NCBI GenBank assembly: GCA_022825085.1
Contig: JAJDYQ010000041.1
Location: 1-41,123 of the forward strand
Reading direction: 5' to 3'
DNA from: Gammaproteobacteria bacterium
GTDB taxonomy: Bacteria; Pseudomonadota; Gammaproteobacteria; JAJDYQ01
DNA length: 41,123 nucleotides
Shown: in pieces, positions 23,887 to 31,204 of the stretch
How the letters are laid out: each line of letters begins with the position of its first letter
Numbering within the stretch: position 1 is the first letter of the stretch
Position numbers and translations under genes: made by a program
Notes under the pieces: model-generated
What the model was told of the DNA's origin: nothing
The model's database searches: none
The model's input: the letters and a program-made list of their open reading frames with translations, nothing else

Positions 23887-25650
23887 ATGACACGTATGAC
23901 CCCCAGTGAAGCATTTGTAGAGACTCTGGCTTCCAACAACGTCACTGAAATATTTGGAATCATGGGTTCCGCGTTTATGGATGCGATGGATATTTTCGCA
24001 CCGGCCGGTATTCGTTTTATTCCGGTTGTTCATGAACAGGGCTCGGCACATATGGCAGATGGTTATTCGCGCGTGAGTGGTCGCCATGGTGTCTGCATCG
24101 GGCAGAATGGCCCGGGTGTTTCAAACTCTGTAACAGGCATTGCTGCTGCATACTGGGCGCATTCTCCGGTGGTTATTGTCACACCTGAAGCCGGCACCAT
24201 GGGTATGGGACTGGGTGGCTTTCAGGAAGCCAATCAATTGCCGATGTTTCAGGAGTTTACCCAATATCAGGGGCATGTTAATAATCCGAATCGTATGGCT
24301 GAGTTTACCGGTCGTTGTTTTGACCGTGCAATGAGTGAGATGGGGCCTGTCCAGTTGAATATTCCACGTGATTATTTTTACGGCGACATTAATGTTGATA
24401 TTCCGCAGCCGATGCATCTGGACCGTGGCCCTGGTGGTGATGACTCTCTGAAGACAGCGGCTGATATGCTGGCTGAGGCCAGATTTCCGGTGATTATTTC
24501 TGGTGGCGGCGTAGTAATGGCTGATGCAGTTGAGGATTGCAGAGCGCTGGCTGAGCGCTTGGGTTGTCCGGTTGTGAACAGTTATCTGCATAATGATTCG
24601 TTCCCGGCTTCACATCCACAGTGGTGTGGTCCGCTCGGTTATCAGGGCTCGAAGGCTGCAATGCAGCTAATATCACAAGCCGATGTGGTTGTTGCATTGG
24701 GTTCGCGTCTCGGGCCATTTGGTACGCTGCCGCAGTATGGTATGGATTACTGGCCAAAAGATTGCCGGATTATCCAAATTGATGCTGATCGCAAAATGCT
24801 TGGTTTGGTCAAGAAAATTTCTGTTGGTATTTGTGGTGATGCGGGTGCCGCAGCACGCGCATTAACAGCACGCCTTGCTGACCGTACATTGGTATGTGAT
24901 GCTGATCGTGATGGGCGTGCCGGAAAAATTAAGGATGTAAAAGCAGCCTGGGAAAGCGAGCTGGAGCAGTGGACGCATGAAAAAGACTCATTTTCTCTCG
25001 ATATGGTTGCCGAGCAAAAAGCAGAGAAGGGTAATTATTTGCACCCGCGTCAGGTATTACGCGAGCTGGAAAAAGCAATACCAGAGGATGCGATGGTTTC
25101 GACAGACATCGGTAATATTAACTCAGTGGCTAACTCATATCTGCGCTTTGAGCGTCCGCGTTCATTTTTTGCAGCTATGAGTTGGGGTAACTGTGGCTAT
25201 GCTTTTCCAACCATCATTGGTGCCAAGGTTGCAGCCCCTGATCGCCCTGCAATTTCTTATGCGGGCGATGGTGCCTGGGGTATGAGTATGATGGAAACCC
25301 TGACTTGTGTTCGCCATAATATCCCTGTCACTGCAGTCGTGTTTCATAACCGGCAATGGGGTGCCGAGAAAAAGAATCAGGTTGATTTCTATAACCGTCG
25401 TTTTGTTGCTGCCGAGCTTGAAAATGAAAGCTGGGCAGAAATCGGTAAATCAATGGGTGCTGAAGGTGTTTGTATTGACAGGCTCGAAGATGTTGGTGCT
25501 GCTTTGAAAAAGGCGGTTGACAGGCAGATGAATGAAGGCAAAACAACAATTCTTGAGATTATGTGTACCCGCGAACTGGGTGACCCTTTCCGCAAGGATG
25601 CCTTGAGTAAGCCGGTGCGTTATCTGAAAAAATATAAAGACTACGTATAA
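23887..25650 (+). CDS. xsc: Sulfoacetaldehyde acetyltransferase
   Basis: The 587-residue thiamine-diphosphate enzyme converts sulfoacetaldehyde and phosphate to acetyl phosphate and sulfite, the key step in breakdown of taurine and related sulfonates. The ThDP-fold is seen in GIMGSAFMDAMDIF, the conserved glutamate in VVHEQGSAHMADGY, and the cofactor-binding block GDGAWGMSMMETLT through FHNRQWGAEKKNQ. Features characteristic of Xsc rather than acetolactate synthase are the opening MTPSEAFVETLASN, the block GPGVSNSVTGIAAAYWAHSPVV and the end DPFRKDALSKPVRYLKKYKDYV. A ribosome binding site (AAGGAGA) is seven bases upstream. The next gene is pta, which uses its product. No taurine uptake or deamination genes are in the window. 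Confidence 0.95.
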   Translation: MTRMTPSEAFVETLASNNVTEIFGIMGSAFMDAMDIFAPAGIRFIPVVHEQGSAHMADGYSRVSGRHGVCIGQNGPGVSNSVTGIAAAYWAHSPVVIVTPEAGTMGMGLGGFQEANQLPMFQEFTQYQGHVNNPNRMAEFTGRCFDRAMSEMGPVQLNIPRDYFYGDINVDIPQPMHLDRGPGGDDSLKTAADMLAEARFPVIISGGGVVMADAVEDCRALAERLGCPVVNSYLHNDSFPASHPQWCGPLGYQGSKAAMQLISQADVVVALGSRLGPFGTLPQYGMDYWPKDCRIIQIDADRKMLGLVKKISVGICGDAGAAARALTARLADRTLVCDADRDGRAGKIKDVKAAWESELEQWTHEKDSFSLDMVAEQKAEKGNYLHPRQVLRELEKAIPEDAMVSTDIGNINSVANSYLRFERPRSFFAAMSWGNCGYAFPTIIGAKVAAPDRPAISYAGDGAWGMSMMETLTCVRHNIPVTAVVFHNRQWGAEKKNQVDFYNRRFVAAELENESWAEIGKSMGAEGVCIDRLEDVGAALKKAVDRQMNEGKTTILEIMCTRELGDPFRKDALSKPVRYLKKYKDYV

Positions 25651-25722
25651 CAGCTTATCAGGCCTGCCTTAGGACTTGTGCATACTGATGTTTGCAGTAC
25701 GTTAGAATAACGTGTTAATGCA

Positions 25723-26715
25723 ATGGGCATCCTCGAACGTTTATATCAAAAAGCCAGTGAGAATGTTAAGCGTATAGTTTTGCCTGAGGGTCATGATCCC
25801 CGTATCCTGTTGGCTGCAGTAAAAGCTGCCGAGGATGGTATCGCTGATATTATATTTGTTGGTAGCAGGCAGCAGATCAATACCTGTGCTATTGAATACA
25901 ATAGCAATCTCTCCGGTGTTACCCTGATTGAACCCTCAGCATTTGCTGGTTTGGAGGATTATGCCGGTGTGTTGTATGAAAAACGCAAGCACAAAGGCGT
26001 TACATTAGAGCAGGCCATGAAGCTGGTTTGTGACCCTCTTGTGTTTGCAGCTATAATGACAGCGAGGTATGACGCTGATGGTATGGTTGCTGGTGCTGTT
26101 TCCACAACAGCTGATGTGGTTCGTAATGCTATACAGATCGTTGGTGCGGATAGTGAAAGCAATATAGTTTCCAGTTTTTTCCTGATGGTATTTGACAAGC
26201 CCTTCCATCATTTGAAGGGAGACTATATTTTTTCAGACTGCGGGTTAGTGATTGATCCCGATGCGCAGCAACTGGCATCGATCGCTATTTCATCTGTTCA
26301 AAGTGCATGGACATTACTTGATGATGAACCCCGTGTCGCAATGCTGTCGTTTTCAACACAGGGCAGTGCATCTCATAGCCGCGTATCACGGGTTTCAGAA
26401 GCAACAGGACTTGTGAGAGAACGTATGCCTGAACTGCTGATTGATGGTGAGATACAGCTTGATGCAGCGCTGATTCCCGAAGTGTGCAGCAAGAAGGTTG
26501 CTGACTCTAAAGTCAGGGGGTGCGCTAACGTGTTAATTTTTCCTAATCTGGATGCCGGTAATATCGGTTATAAGATTGCCGAGAGATTTGGTCAGGCCAT
26601 AGCTGTTGGTCCATTATTACAGGGATTGAAACGTCCTGTAAACGATCTGTCTCGTGGCTGTTCTGTTGATGATATCTATAACGTTATCGCGGCTACTGCA
26701 GTGCAGTCTGCATAG
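25723..26715 (+). CDS. pta: Phosphate acetyltransferase (short form)
   Basis: The 330-residue protein is of the short, single-domain Pta type. It opens MGILERLYQKASENVKRIVLPEGHDPR and shows AMKLVCDPLVFAAIMTARYDADGMVAGAVSTTADVVRNA, FSDCGLVIDPDAQQLASIA, MLSFSTQGSASH and PNLDAGNIGYKIAERFG, all typical of the PTA_PTB family. It exchanges the phosphate of acetyl phosphate for CoA. Directly following xsc by 72 bases, it turns the acetyl phosphate made from sulfoacetaldehyde into acetyl-CoA, for the TCA cycle or PHB synthesis. No ackA is nearby, which supports a role with Xsc rather than in acetate overflow. The ribosome binding site is weak. Confidence 0.93.
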   Translation: MGILERLYQKASENVKRIVLPEGHDPRILLAAVKAAEDGIADIIFVGSRQQINTCAIEYNSNLSGVTLIEPSAFAGLEDYAGVLYEKRKHKGVTLEQAMKLVCDPLVFAAIMTARYDADGMVAGAVSTTADVVRNAIQIVGADSESNIVSSFFLMVFDKPFHHLKGDYIFSDCGLVIDPDAQQLASIAISSVQSAWTLLDDEPRVAMLSFSTQGSASHSRVSRVSEATGLVRERMPELLIDGEIQLDAALIPEVCSKKVADSKVRGCANVLIFPNLDAGNIGYKIAERFGQAIAVGPLLQGLKRPVNDLSRGCSVDDIYNVIAATAVQSA

Positions 26716-26826
26716 AAATGAGGATTTTTGGTATTCTGTGGGAGTAGAGAGATTGCCATGCTGTTAAAATCATTAGTCCGGGCTGCTTTTGGTATCCGGG
26801 ATTGATGTTTGAGTGATCATATTATT

Positions 26827-27873
26827 CTAAAAGTTATCTTTTGATTTTATGACGCGCTCAATATCGGCAAGCAGGTTCATTTCATCGAGTACTTTCTGTT
26901 TTTCCTTACGAATAATCTGGATGCGCTTTTCCCATTCGTTATTTTCAATTGCCTTTTTTATGGTGTTGATTGCTTCAATGGGCTTTGCTATATCTATATG
27001 AATAAATGCCCTGCTGTCTATCCAGTTTCCGGCTGTTTCTGTTCCATGGTAGAAACACAGACACTCGGCCAGAATTGCATCTGTTAGTTTCTCTGTAAAA
27101 TAATTATCTTCTATATTGTTTTCCGAAGCAAAGTGATATTTATATGGAAATAATCCATCGTCTTTACATAGATCAGGCAATAGTTCTCCCCGGTATTGAG
27201 AGAAGGTTTTTAGCTGAGAGTTGGGTGACCGACTCCTCCCATATATGTCTATACGGATTTGCTCATCCAGTATTTTGATGAATGCTAATCTCTTTCTATA
27301 AATCGGGGACATATCATGATCTGATGTAACTGTGGAGAGTACCTTTGTCTTTTGGATTGAATTTTCTTTTAGCCAGTGATATGATTTTGACAGCCACCAT
27401 ACCGTAAGCATGCGGCTATGGGGCAATCTTGATATATGAAAGAATTCATTCTTTTCTTCCAGCTTTGACCAGGAGGGCCATTGGTCTACAGTTGCAGCAG
27501 GTTCCGCGTAGTAAAGCAGTGTCCGCTTTGGGTTATAGTATGAGAACGGACCGTATAGTACATTATCAATGATCAGATAATAGTCTGCATATTTTTGAGT
27601 GGTGAACTCCAGGTCTCCCCATCCTGTTTTTGTATTGAAATGTTTTTCATAAACAGCGATATTTTCCCTTGAGCTGCAATATAAAGCCTTTACTGTTCGC
27701 TTACTTTTACTTCTATCTATATCTGGTTCGTTGATTTTGTTAATTTGGAGAATGAGCGGGTACAGAGCAGTTTTACACCTTATTAGTAATGCTCTTAGTA
27801 GCAACTTGCGCCCCTCTGGCCGACTGGACTCATATAATGCTCTTAAACAAACGGTGAGAATATTTTTTATCAT
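26827..27873 (-). CDS. GT10-family fucosyltransferase, copy 2
   Basis: The 348-residue protein carries the same GT10 block as copies 1 and 3: FPYKYHFASEN, YFTEKLTDAILAECLCFYHG and DSRAFIHIDIAKP. From residue ~37 (TALYPLILQINKINEPDIDR) to the end it is nearly the same as copy 3, while the first ~35 residues are quite different. The family transfers fucose from GDP-fucose to surface glycans; the exact acceptor is unknown. It is the second gene of a tandem pair, 40 bases after copy 3, and has no promoter of its own that I can see. The gene is A+T-rich compared with xsc-pta and mnmA around it. Confidence 0.87.
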   Translation of the reverse strand: MIKNILTVCLRALYESSRPEGRKLLLRALLIRCKTALYPLILQINKINEPDIDRSKSKRTVKALYCSSRENIAVYEKHFNTKTGWGDLEFTTQKYADYYLIIDNVLYGPFSYYNPKRTLLYYAEPAATVDQWPSWSKLEEKNEFFHISRLPHSRMLTVWWLSKSYHWLKENSIQKTKVLSTVTSDHDMSPIYRKRLAFIKILDEQIRIDIYGRSRSPNSQLKTFSQYRGELLPDLCKDDGLFPYKYHFASENNIEDNYFTEKLTDAILAECLCFYHGTETAGNWIDSRAFIHIDIAKPIEAINTIKKAIENNEWEKRIQIIRKEKQKVLDEMNLLADIERVIKSKDNF

Positions 27874-27913
27874 ACTAAAACAGGTTTGCAGGTTTAGTGG
27901 CAGATCTGGACAC

Positions 27914-29041
27914 CTAGGAACCAGGTAAACTGCCAGAATTGCTGTGAGCAGATTTGTTTGTCAGATTATCTTTTGATTTTATGACGCGCTCAATGTCGGC
28001 AAGCAGGTTCATTTCATCGAGTATTTTTTGTTTTTCCTTACGAATAATCTGTATGCGCTTTTCCCATTCGTTGTTTTCAATTGCCTTTTTTATGATGTTG
28101 ATTGCTTCAGTGGGTTTTGTTATGTCTATATGAACAAATGCCTTGTTGTCTATCCAGTTTCCGGCTGTTTCTGTCCCATAGTAGAAACACAGACACTCAG
28201 CCAGAATCGCATCTGTCAACTTTTCTGTAAAATAGCTATCTTCTATGTTGTTTTCCGAGGCAAAATGATATTTATACGGAAACAATCCAGCGTCTTTATG
28301 TAGATCAGGGAGTAGTGCCCCCCGGTATTGAGAAAAAGTTTTTAGCACAGAGTTATACTGTCTGTTGCGCCCGTATATATCTATATTGATTTTCTCATCG
28401 AGTATTTTAATGAATTTTAATCTCTCTCTGTGCAGCGGGAACATATTTTGGTCTGATGTGATTGTGGAGAGTACCTTTGTCTTTGGGATTGAATTTTCTT
28501 TTAACCAGTGATATGATTTTGACAGGTACCATACCGTGGGCATTCGTCCATGGGGTAATCTTGACACATGAAAGAATTCATTGCTTTCATCCGGTTTCGA
28601 CCAGGGTTCCCATTGGTTTACACTGACCGCAGGTTCGATGTAGTAAAGTAGTGTTCGCTTTGGGTTGTAATATGAGAATGGACTGTGTAGTGCGTTATTA
28701 ATTACAAGATAATAGTCTGCATATTTTTGAGTAGTAAACTCCAGGTCTCCCCACCCTGTTTTTGTATTAAAATATCTTTTAAAGACAGTGAAGTTTGCTC
28801 TTGTATTACAATGTAAAATCTTTACCGTCCGCTTGCTTTTACCTCTATCTATATCTGGTTCATTGATTTTGTTAATCAGGAGAGTGAGTGGGTACAGAGC
28901 AGCTCTGTACGCTAGACTTAATCTGTAAATTATATTTTTGAGCTTCTCTAGCCATTGAATTATGTGCAGTTTGGCCCACTCTGGTAAAATAGAGGATGAA
29001 TATAATACCTCTTTCAAATAGTAAGCATATTTTTTTATCAT
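27914..29041 (-). CDS. GT10-family fucosyltransferase, copy 3
   Basis: The 375-residue protein is the first gene of the tandem pair. The GT10 block (FPYKYHFASEN, YFTEKLTDAILAECLCFYYG, DNKAFVHIDITKP) is near the C-terminus as in the family. It has an N-terminal region of ~55 residues unlike that of copy 2 (KKYAYYLKEVLYSSSILPEWAKLHI), and a short C-terminal tail (NLTNKSAHSNSGSLPGS) that copy 2 lacks; between these the two are close duplicates. The bacterial GT10 enzymes usually act at the cytoplasmic membrane on lipopolysaccharide precursors. A near-consensus promoter lies upstream at 29112-29140, but the ribosome binding site is poor. Confidence 0.87.
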   Translation of the reverse strand: MIKKYAYYLKEVLYSSSILPEWAKLHIIQWLEKLKNIIYRLSLAYRAALYPLTLLINKINEPDIDRGKSKRTVKILHCNTRANFTVFKRYFNTKTGWGDLEFTTQKYADYYLVINNALHSPFSYYNPKRTLLYYIEPAVSVNQWEPWSKPDESNEFFHVSRLPHGRMPTVWYLSKSYHWLKENSIPKTKVLSTITSDQNMFPLHRERLKFIKILDEKINIDIYGRNRQYNSVLKTFSQYRGALLPDLHKDAGLFPYKYHFASENNIEDSYFTEKLTDAILAECLCFYYGTETAGNWIDNKAFVHIDITKPTEAINIIKKAIENNEWEKRIQIIRKEKQKILDEMNLLADIERVIKSKDNLTNKSAHSNSGSLPGS

Positions 29042-29111
29042 AGCTGTATGATACAGGTTTATGGAAGAGGGGGTAATACTCCTCCCTCAGAACTTATGCA
29101 GGATGTTTGTG

Positions 29112-29140
29112 ATTGTAATGCCGGGGCCATCATATGTCAA
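29112..29140 (-). promoter_or_regulatory. Near-consensus sigma70 promoter of the fucosyltransferase pair
   Basis: On the minus strand TTGACA (29140-29135), a 17-base spacer and TACAAT (29117-29112): a perfect -35 and a -10 with one mismatch. Transcription would begin near 29105, giving a leader of about 65 bases. The leader can form a small hairpin, GAGGG/CCCTC, around 29067-29089. Confidence 0.75.
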
Positions 29141-29237
29141 ACTTCCTGCTATAATGCAATATATTTCTGAATACATTATATGGCGAGTAAGCTCCACTTC
29201 CCGGGCGCTACTGCTTTGCGGAGAGGGAGGCATTACC

Positions 29238-30350
29238 CTATTGGTGCTTGATTGGGGATGCAATGACACCGCCGCCCAGACAAATGTCACCGGTATAAAA
29301 CACAACGGATTGTCCCGGTGCGATGGCACGCATGGGTTCGTCAAAAATAACCCTGCATTGATGCTTATCCCGCAGGCTTACCGAGCAGAGTGCATCGATC
29401 TGACGGTGGCGGGTTCTGGCGGTACAGCGGAACTGTCGGGGCGGGGTGGACGTGATCCAGTGTAATGATTTGGCCTGTAGCCCGATGGAGAAGAGGGCGG
29501 GATGGTCATGTCCCTGTGCGACAATCAGAACATTATCTTCCAGCCGTTTGTCTGTGACAAACCAGGGTGCCTCACTGCTGTTTTTTCTTCCACCTATGCC
29601 CAGTCCCTTGCGTTGTCCTATGGTGTGGAACATCAGGCCGCGGTGCTTCCCGACGATCTCTCCTTCAACTGAACGCACTTCCCCCGGCTGGTTAGGAAAG
29701 TATCCAGCCAGGAAATCATCGAAGCGTCGCTTGCCTATAAAGCAAATACCGGTACTGTCCGGGCGGTTATAATTGACTAAGCCCGCTTTTTGGGCCATTT
29801 TTCTGACTTCCTTTTTTTTATATGGGCAGAGGGGAAACAGCGACTTCATCAATGCCTGGCCAGAGACCTGATGTAAAAAATATGTTTGGTCTTTTCCTTT
29901 ATCTTTTGCACGCCTGAGTTCAATTCTGTCAGGATACCTTTTTGTGCATGCATAGTGACCTGTAGCAATTTTTTCCGCGCCTTTGGATAGAGCATAGTCC
30001 AGAAATGCCTGAAATTTTATTTCGCGGTTGCAAAGAATATCTGGATTGGGTGTGCGACCTGCCTTCAGTTCGCTCAGAAAGTACTCAAATACTCTGTTCC
30101 AGTATTCAGTGGAGAAATTGATGGTATCGAGTGGAATATCCAGTTTATCCGCAATGGCTGAAGCGACTCTGAGATCTTTCTCGGCGGAACAATACTCGGC
30201 GTCGTCATCTTCTTCCCAGTTTTTCATAAACAGGCCATGTACTTTATAGCCCTTGCGTTTTAGCAGCATGGCTGCCACTGCCGAATCCACGCCACCGGAC
30301 AGGCCGACCATGATCTTTCCCTGAATAGTCTGATTGGCTGGTTCGTACAT
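29238..30350 (-). CDS. mnmA: tRNA-specific 2-thiouridylase MnmA
   Basis: The 370-residue enzyme makes s2U34 in the tRNAs for Lys, Glu and Gln. The ATP-binding loop VGLSGGVDSAVAAMLL, the segment HGLFMKNWEEDD, catalytic Cys107 in PNPDILCNREIKF and partner Cys203 in DSTGICFIGKRRF are present, as is the central FHTIGQRKGLGIGG. The C-terminal beta domain (FRCTARTRHRQ, VIFDEPMRAIAPGQSVVFYTGDICLGGGVI) is complete. Sulfur reaches it by the IscS-Tus relay in relatives. The start at 30350 agrees with family length. It is divergent from the ankyrin gene. Confidence 0.96.
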   Translation of the reverse strand: MYEPANQTIQGKIMVGLSGGVDSAVAAMLLKRKGYKVHGLFMKNWEEDDDAEYCSAEKDLRVASAIADKLDIPLDTINFSTEYWNRVFEYFLSELKAGRTPNPDILCNREIKFQAFLDYALSKGAEKIATGHYACTKRYPDRIELRRAKDKGKDQTYFLHQVSGQALMKSLFPLCPYKKKEVRKMAQKAGLVNYNRPDSTGICFIGKRRFDDFLAGYFPNQPGEVRSVEGEIVGKHRGLMFHTIGQRKGLGIGGRKNSSEAPWFVTDKRLEDNVLIVAQGHDHPALFSIGLQAKSLHWITSTPPRQFRCTARTRHRQIDALCSVSLRDKHQCRVIFDEPMRAIAPGQSVVFYTGDICLGGGVIASPIKHQ

Positions 30351-30480
30351 TGGTAGTTAGGCTGTTTATGGATCTGAAACCGTGATTCTAACAGAGACAC
30401 GAAAAGTGTTAATATAGCTGCGGATGGTTCATATCTTCCTATATGAAGATAGTCCGGCAAATAATGATGGGTTCTCTGGC

Positions 30481-31104
30481 ATGAAAAAAATACCTTTAAT
30501 TCCGATAATAGGTGTCATTATTATTATTGCTCTCGCTATACGTGGCTATGAAAGAGATGTCGCATGGATGCGGGAAAATCCAAAGCAGGCTTATACTGCC
30601 GGTATTATGGGTGATGGCAACCTGACGGTGCTTCATATGGCCTCTTGGGATGGGGATTATAGTAAGGTATCCCGACTATTGGAGCAGGGCCATGACATTT
30701 ACCAGAAAACATCGGTTTTCAGATTCACTCCTTTTCATATGGCCATATTCAGGGGGCATACTCGGGTGGCGGGGCTGCTCTTATCGAAGGGTGCCAATAT
30801 AAACGGGCGCAGTAACTTTAACCAGACTCCCCTGCATTGGGCGGCTTTTATGGCGGAACCCGACTCTGTAGAATTTCTCATCAGAAAAGGTGCTGATCTG
30901 GAAAAAAGCAGTGAACAGGGGTGGACAGCACTTCATTATGCCGCTCATGCAGGAAATCTTGATATTGTGAAACTGCTTGTGGAAAGTGGTGTTCAAATCC
31001 ATAAGAAAACCCACCAGGGCCAAACAGCGAAGGAACTGGCTGAGGTTGATAACAGAGAAGATGTTGTCCGTTTTTTAGGTTCTGTCACTCAAAAGCCAAA
31101 TTAG
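30481..31104 (+). CDS. Membrane-anchored ankyrin-repeat protein
   Basis: The start at 30481 gives 207 residues beginning MKKIPLIPIIGVIIIIALAIRG, an uncleaved signal-anchor type segment; an upstream ATG at 30424 would put 19 unlikely residues before it. About four to five ankyrin repeats follow: LTVLHMASWDGDYSKVSRLLEQG, RFTPFHMAIFRGHTRVAGLLLSKGA, QTPLHWAAFMAEPDSVEFLIRKGA, GWTALHYAAHAGNLDIVKLLVESG and a partial last one. Ankyrin repeats bind proteins; the partner is unknown. With the N-terminal anchor the repeats would most likely face the periplasm. The gene stands alone between divergent mnmA and convergent metH. Such genes are widespread in Proteobacteria and do not by themselves show a host-directed effector. 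Confidence 0.85.
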   Translation: MKKIPLIPIIGVIIIIALAIRGYERDVAWMRENPKQAYTAGIMGDGNLTVLHMASWDGDYSKVSRLLEQGHDIYQKTSVFRFTPFHMAIFRGHTRVAGLLLSKGANINGRSNFNQTPLHWAAFMAEPDSVEFLIRKGADLEKSSEQGWTALHYAAHAGNLDIVKLLVESGVQIHKKTHQGQTAKELAEVDNREDVVRFLGSVTQKPN

Positions 31105-31204
31105 ATCACTCTGTTCGCTCATTGCATTTTGCCGGACCCGACTGAGTGGGTAATAGCAGGGCATATTGAGCCATGATTCAAGTCAATTTCAGTGAAATTT
31201 CTAA

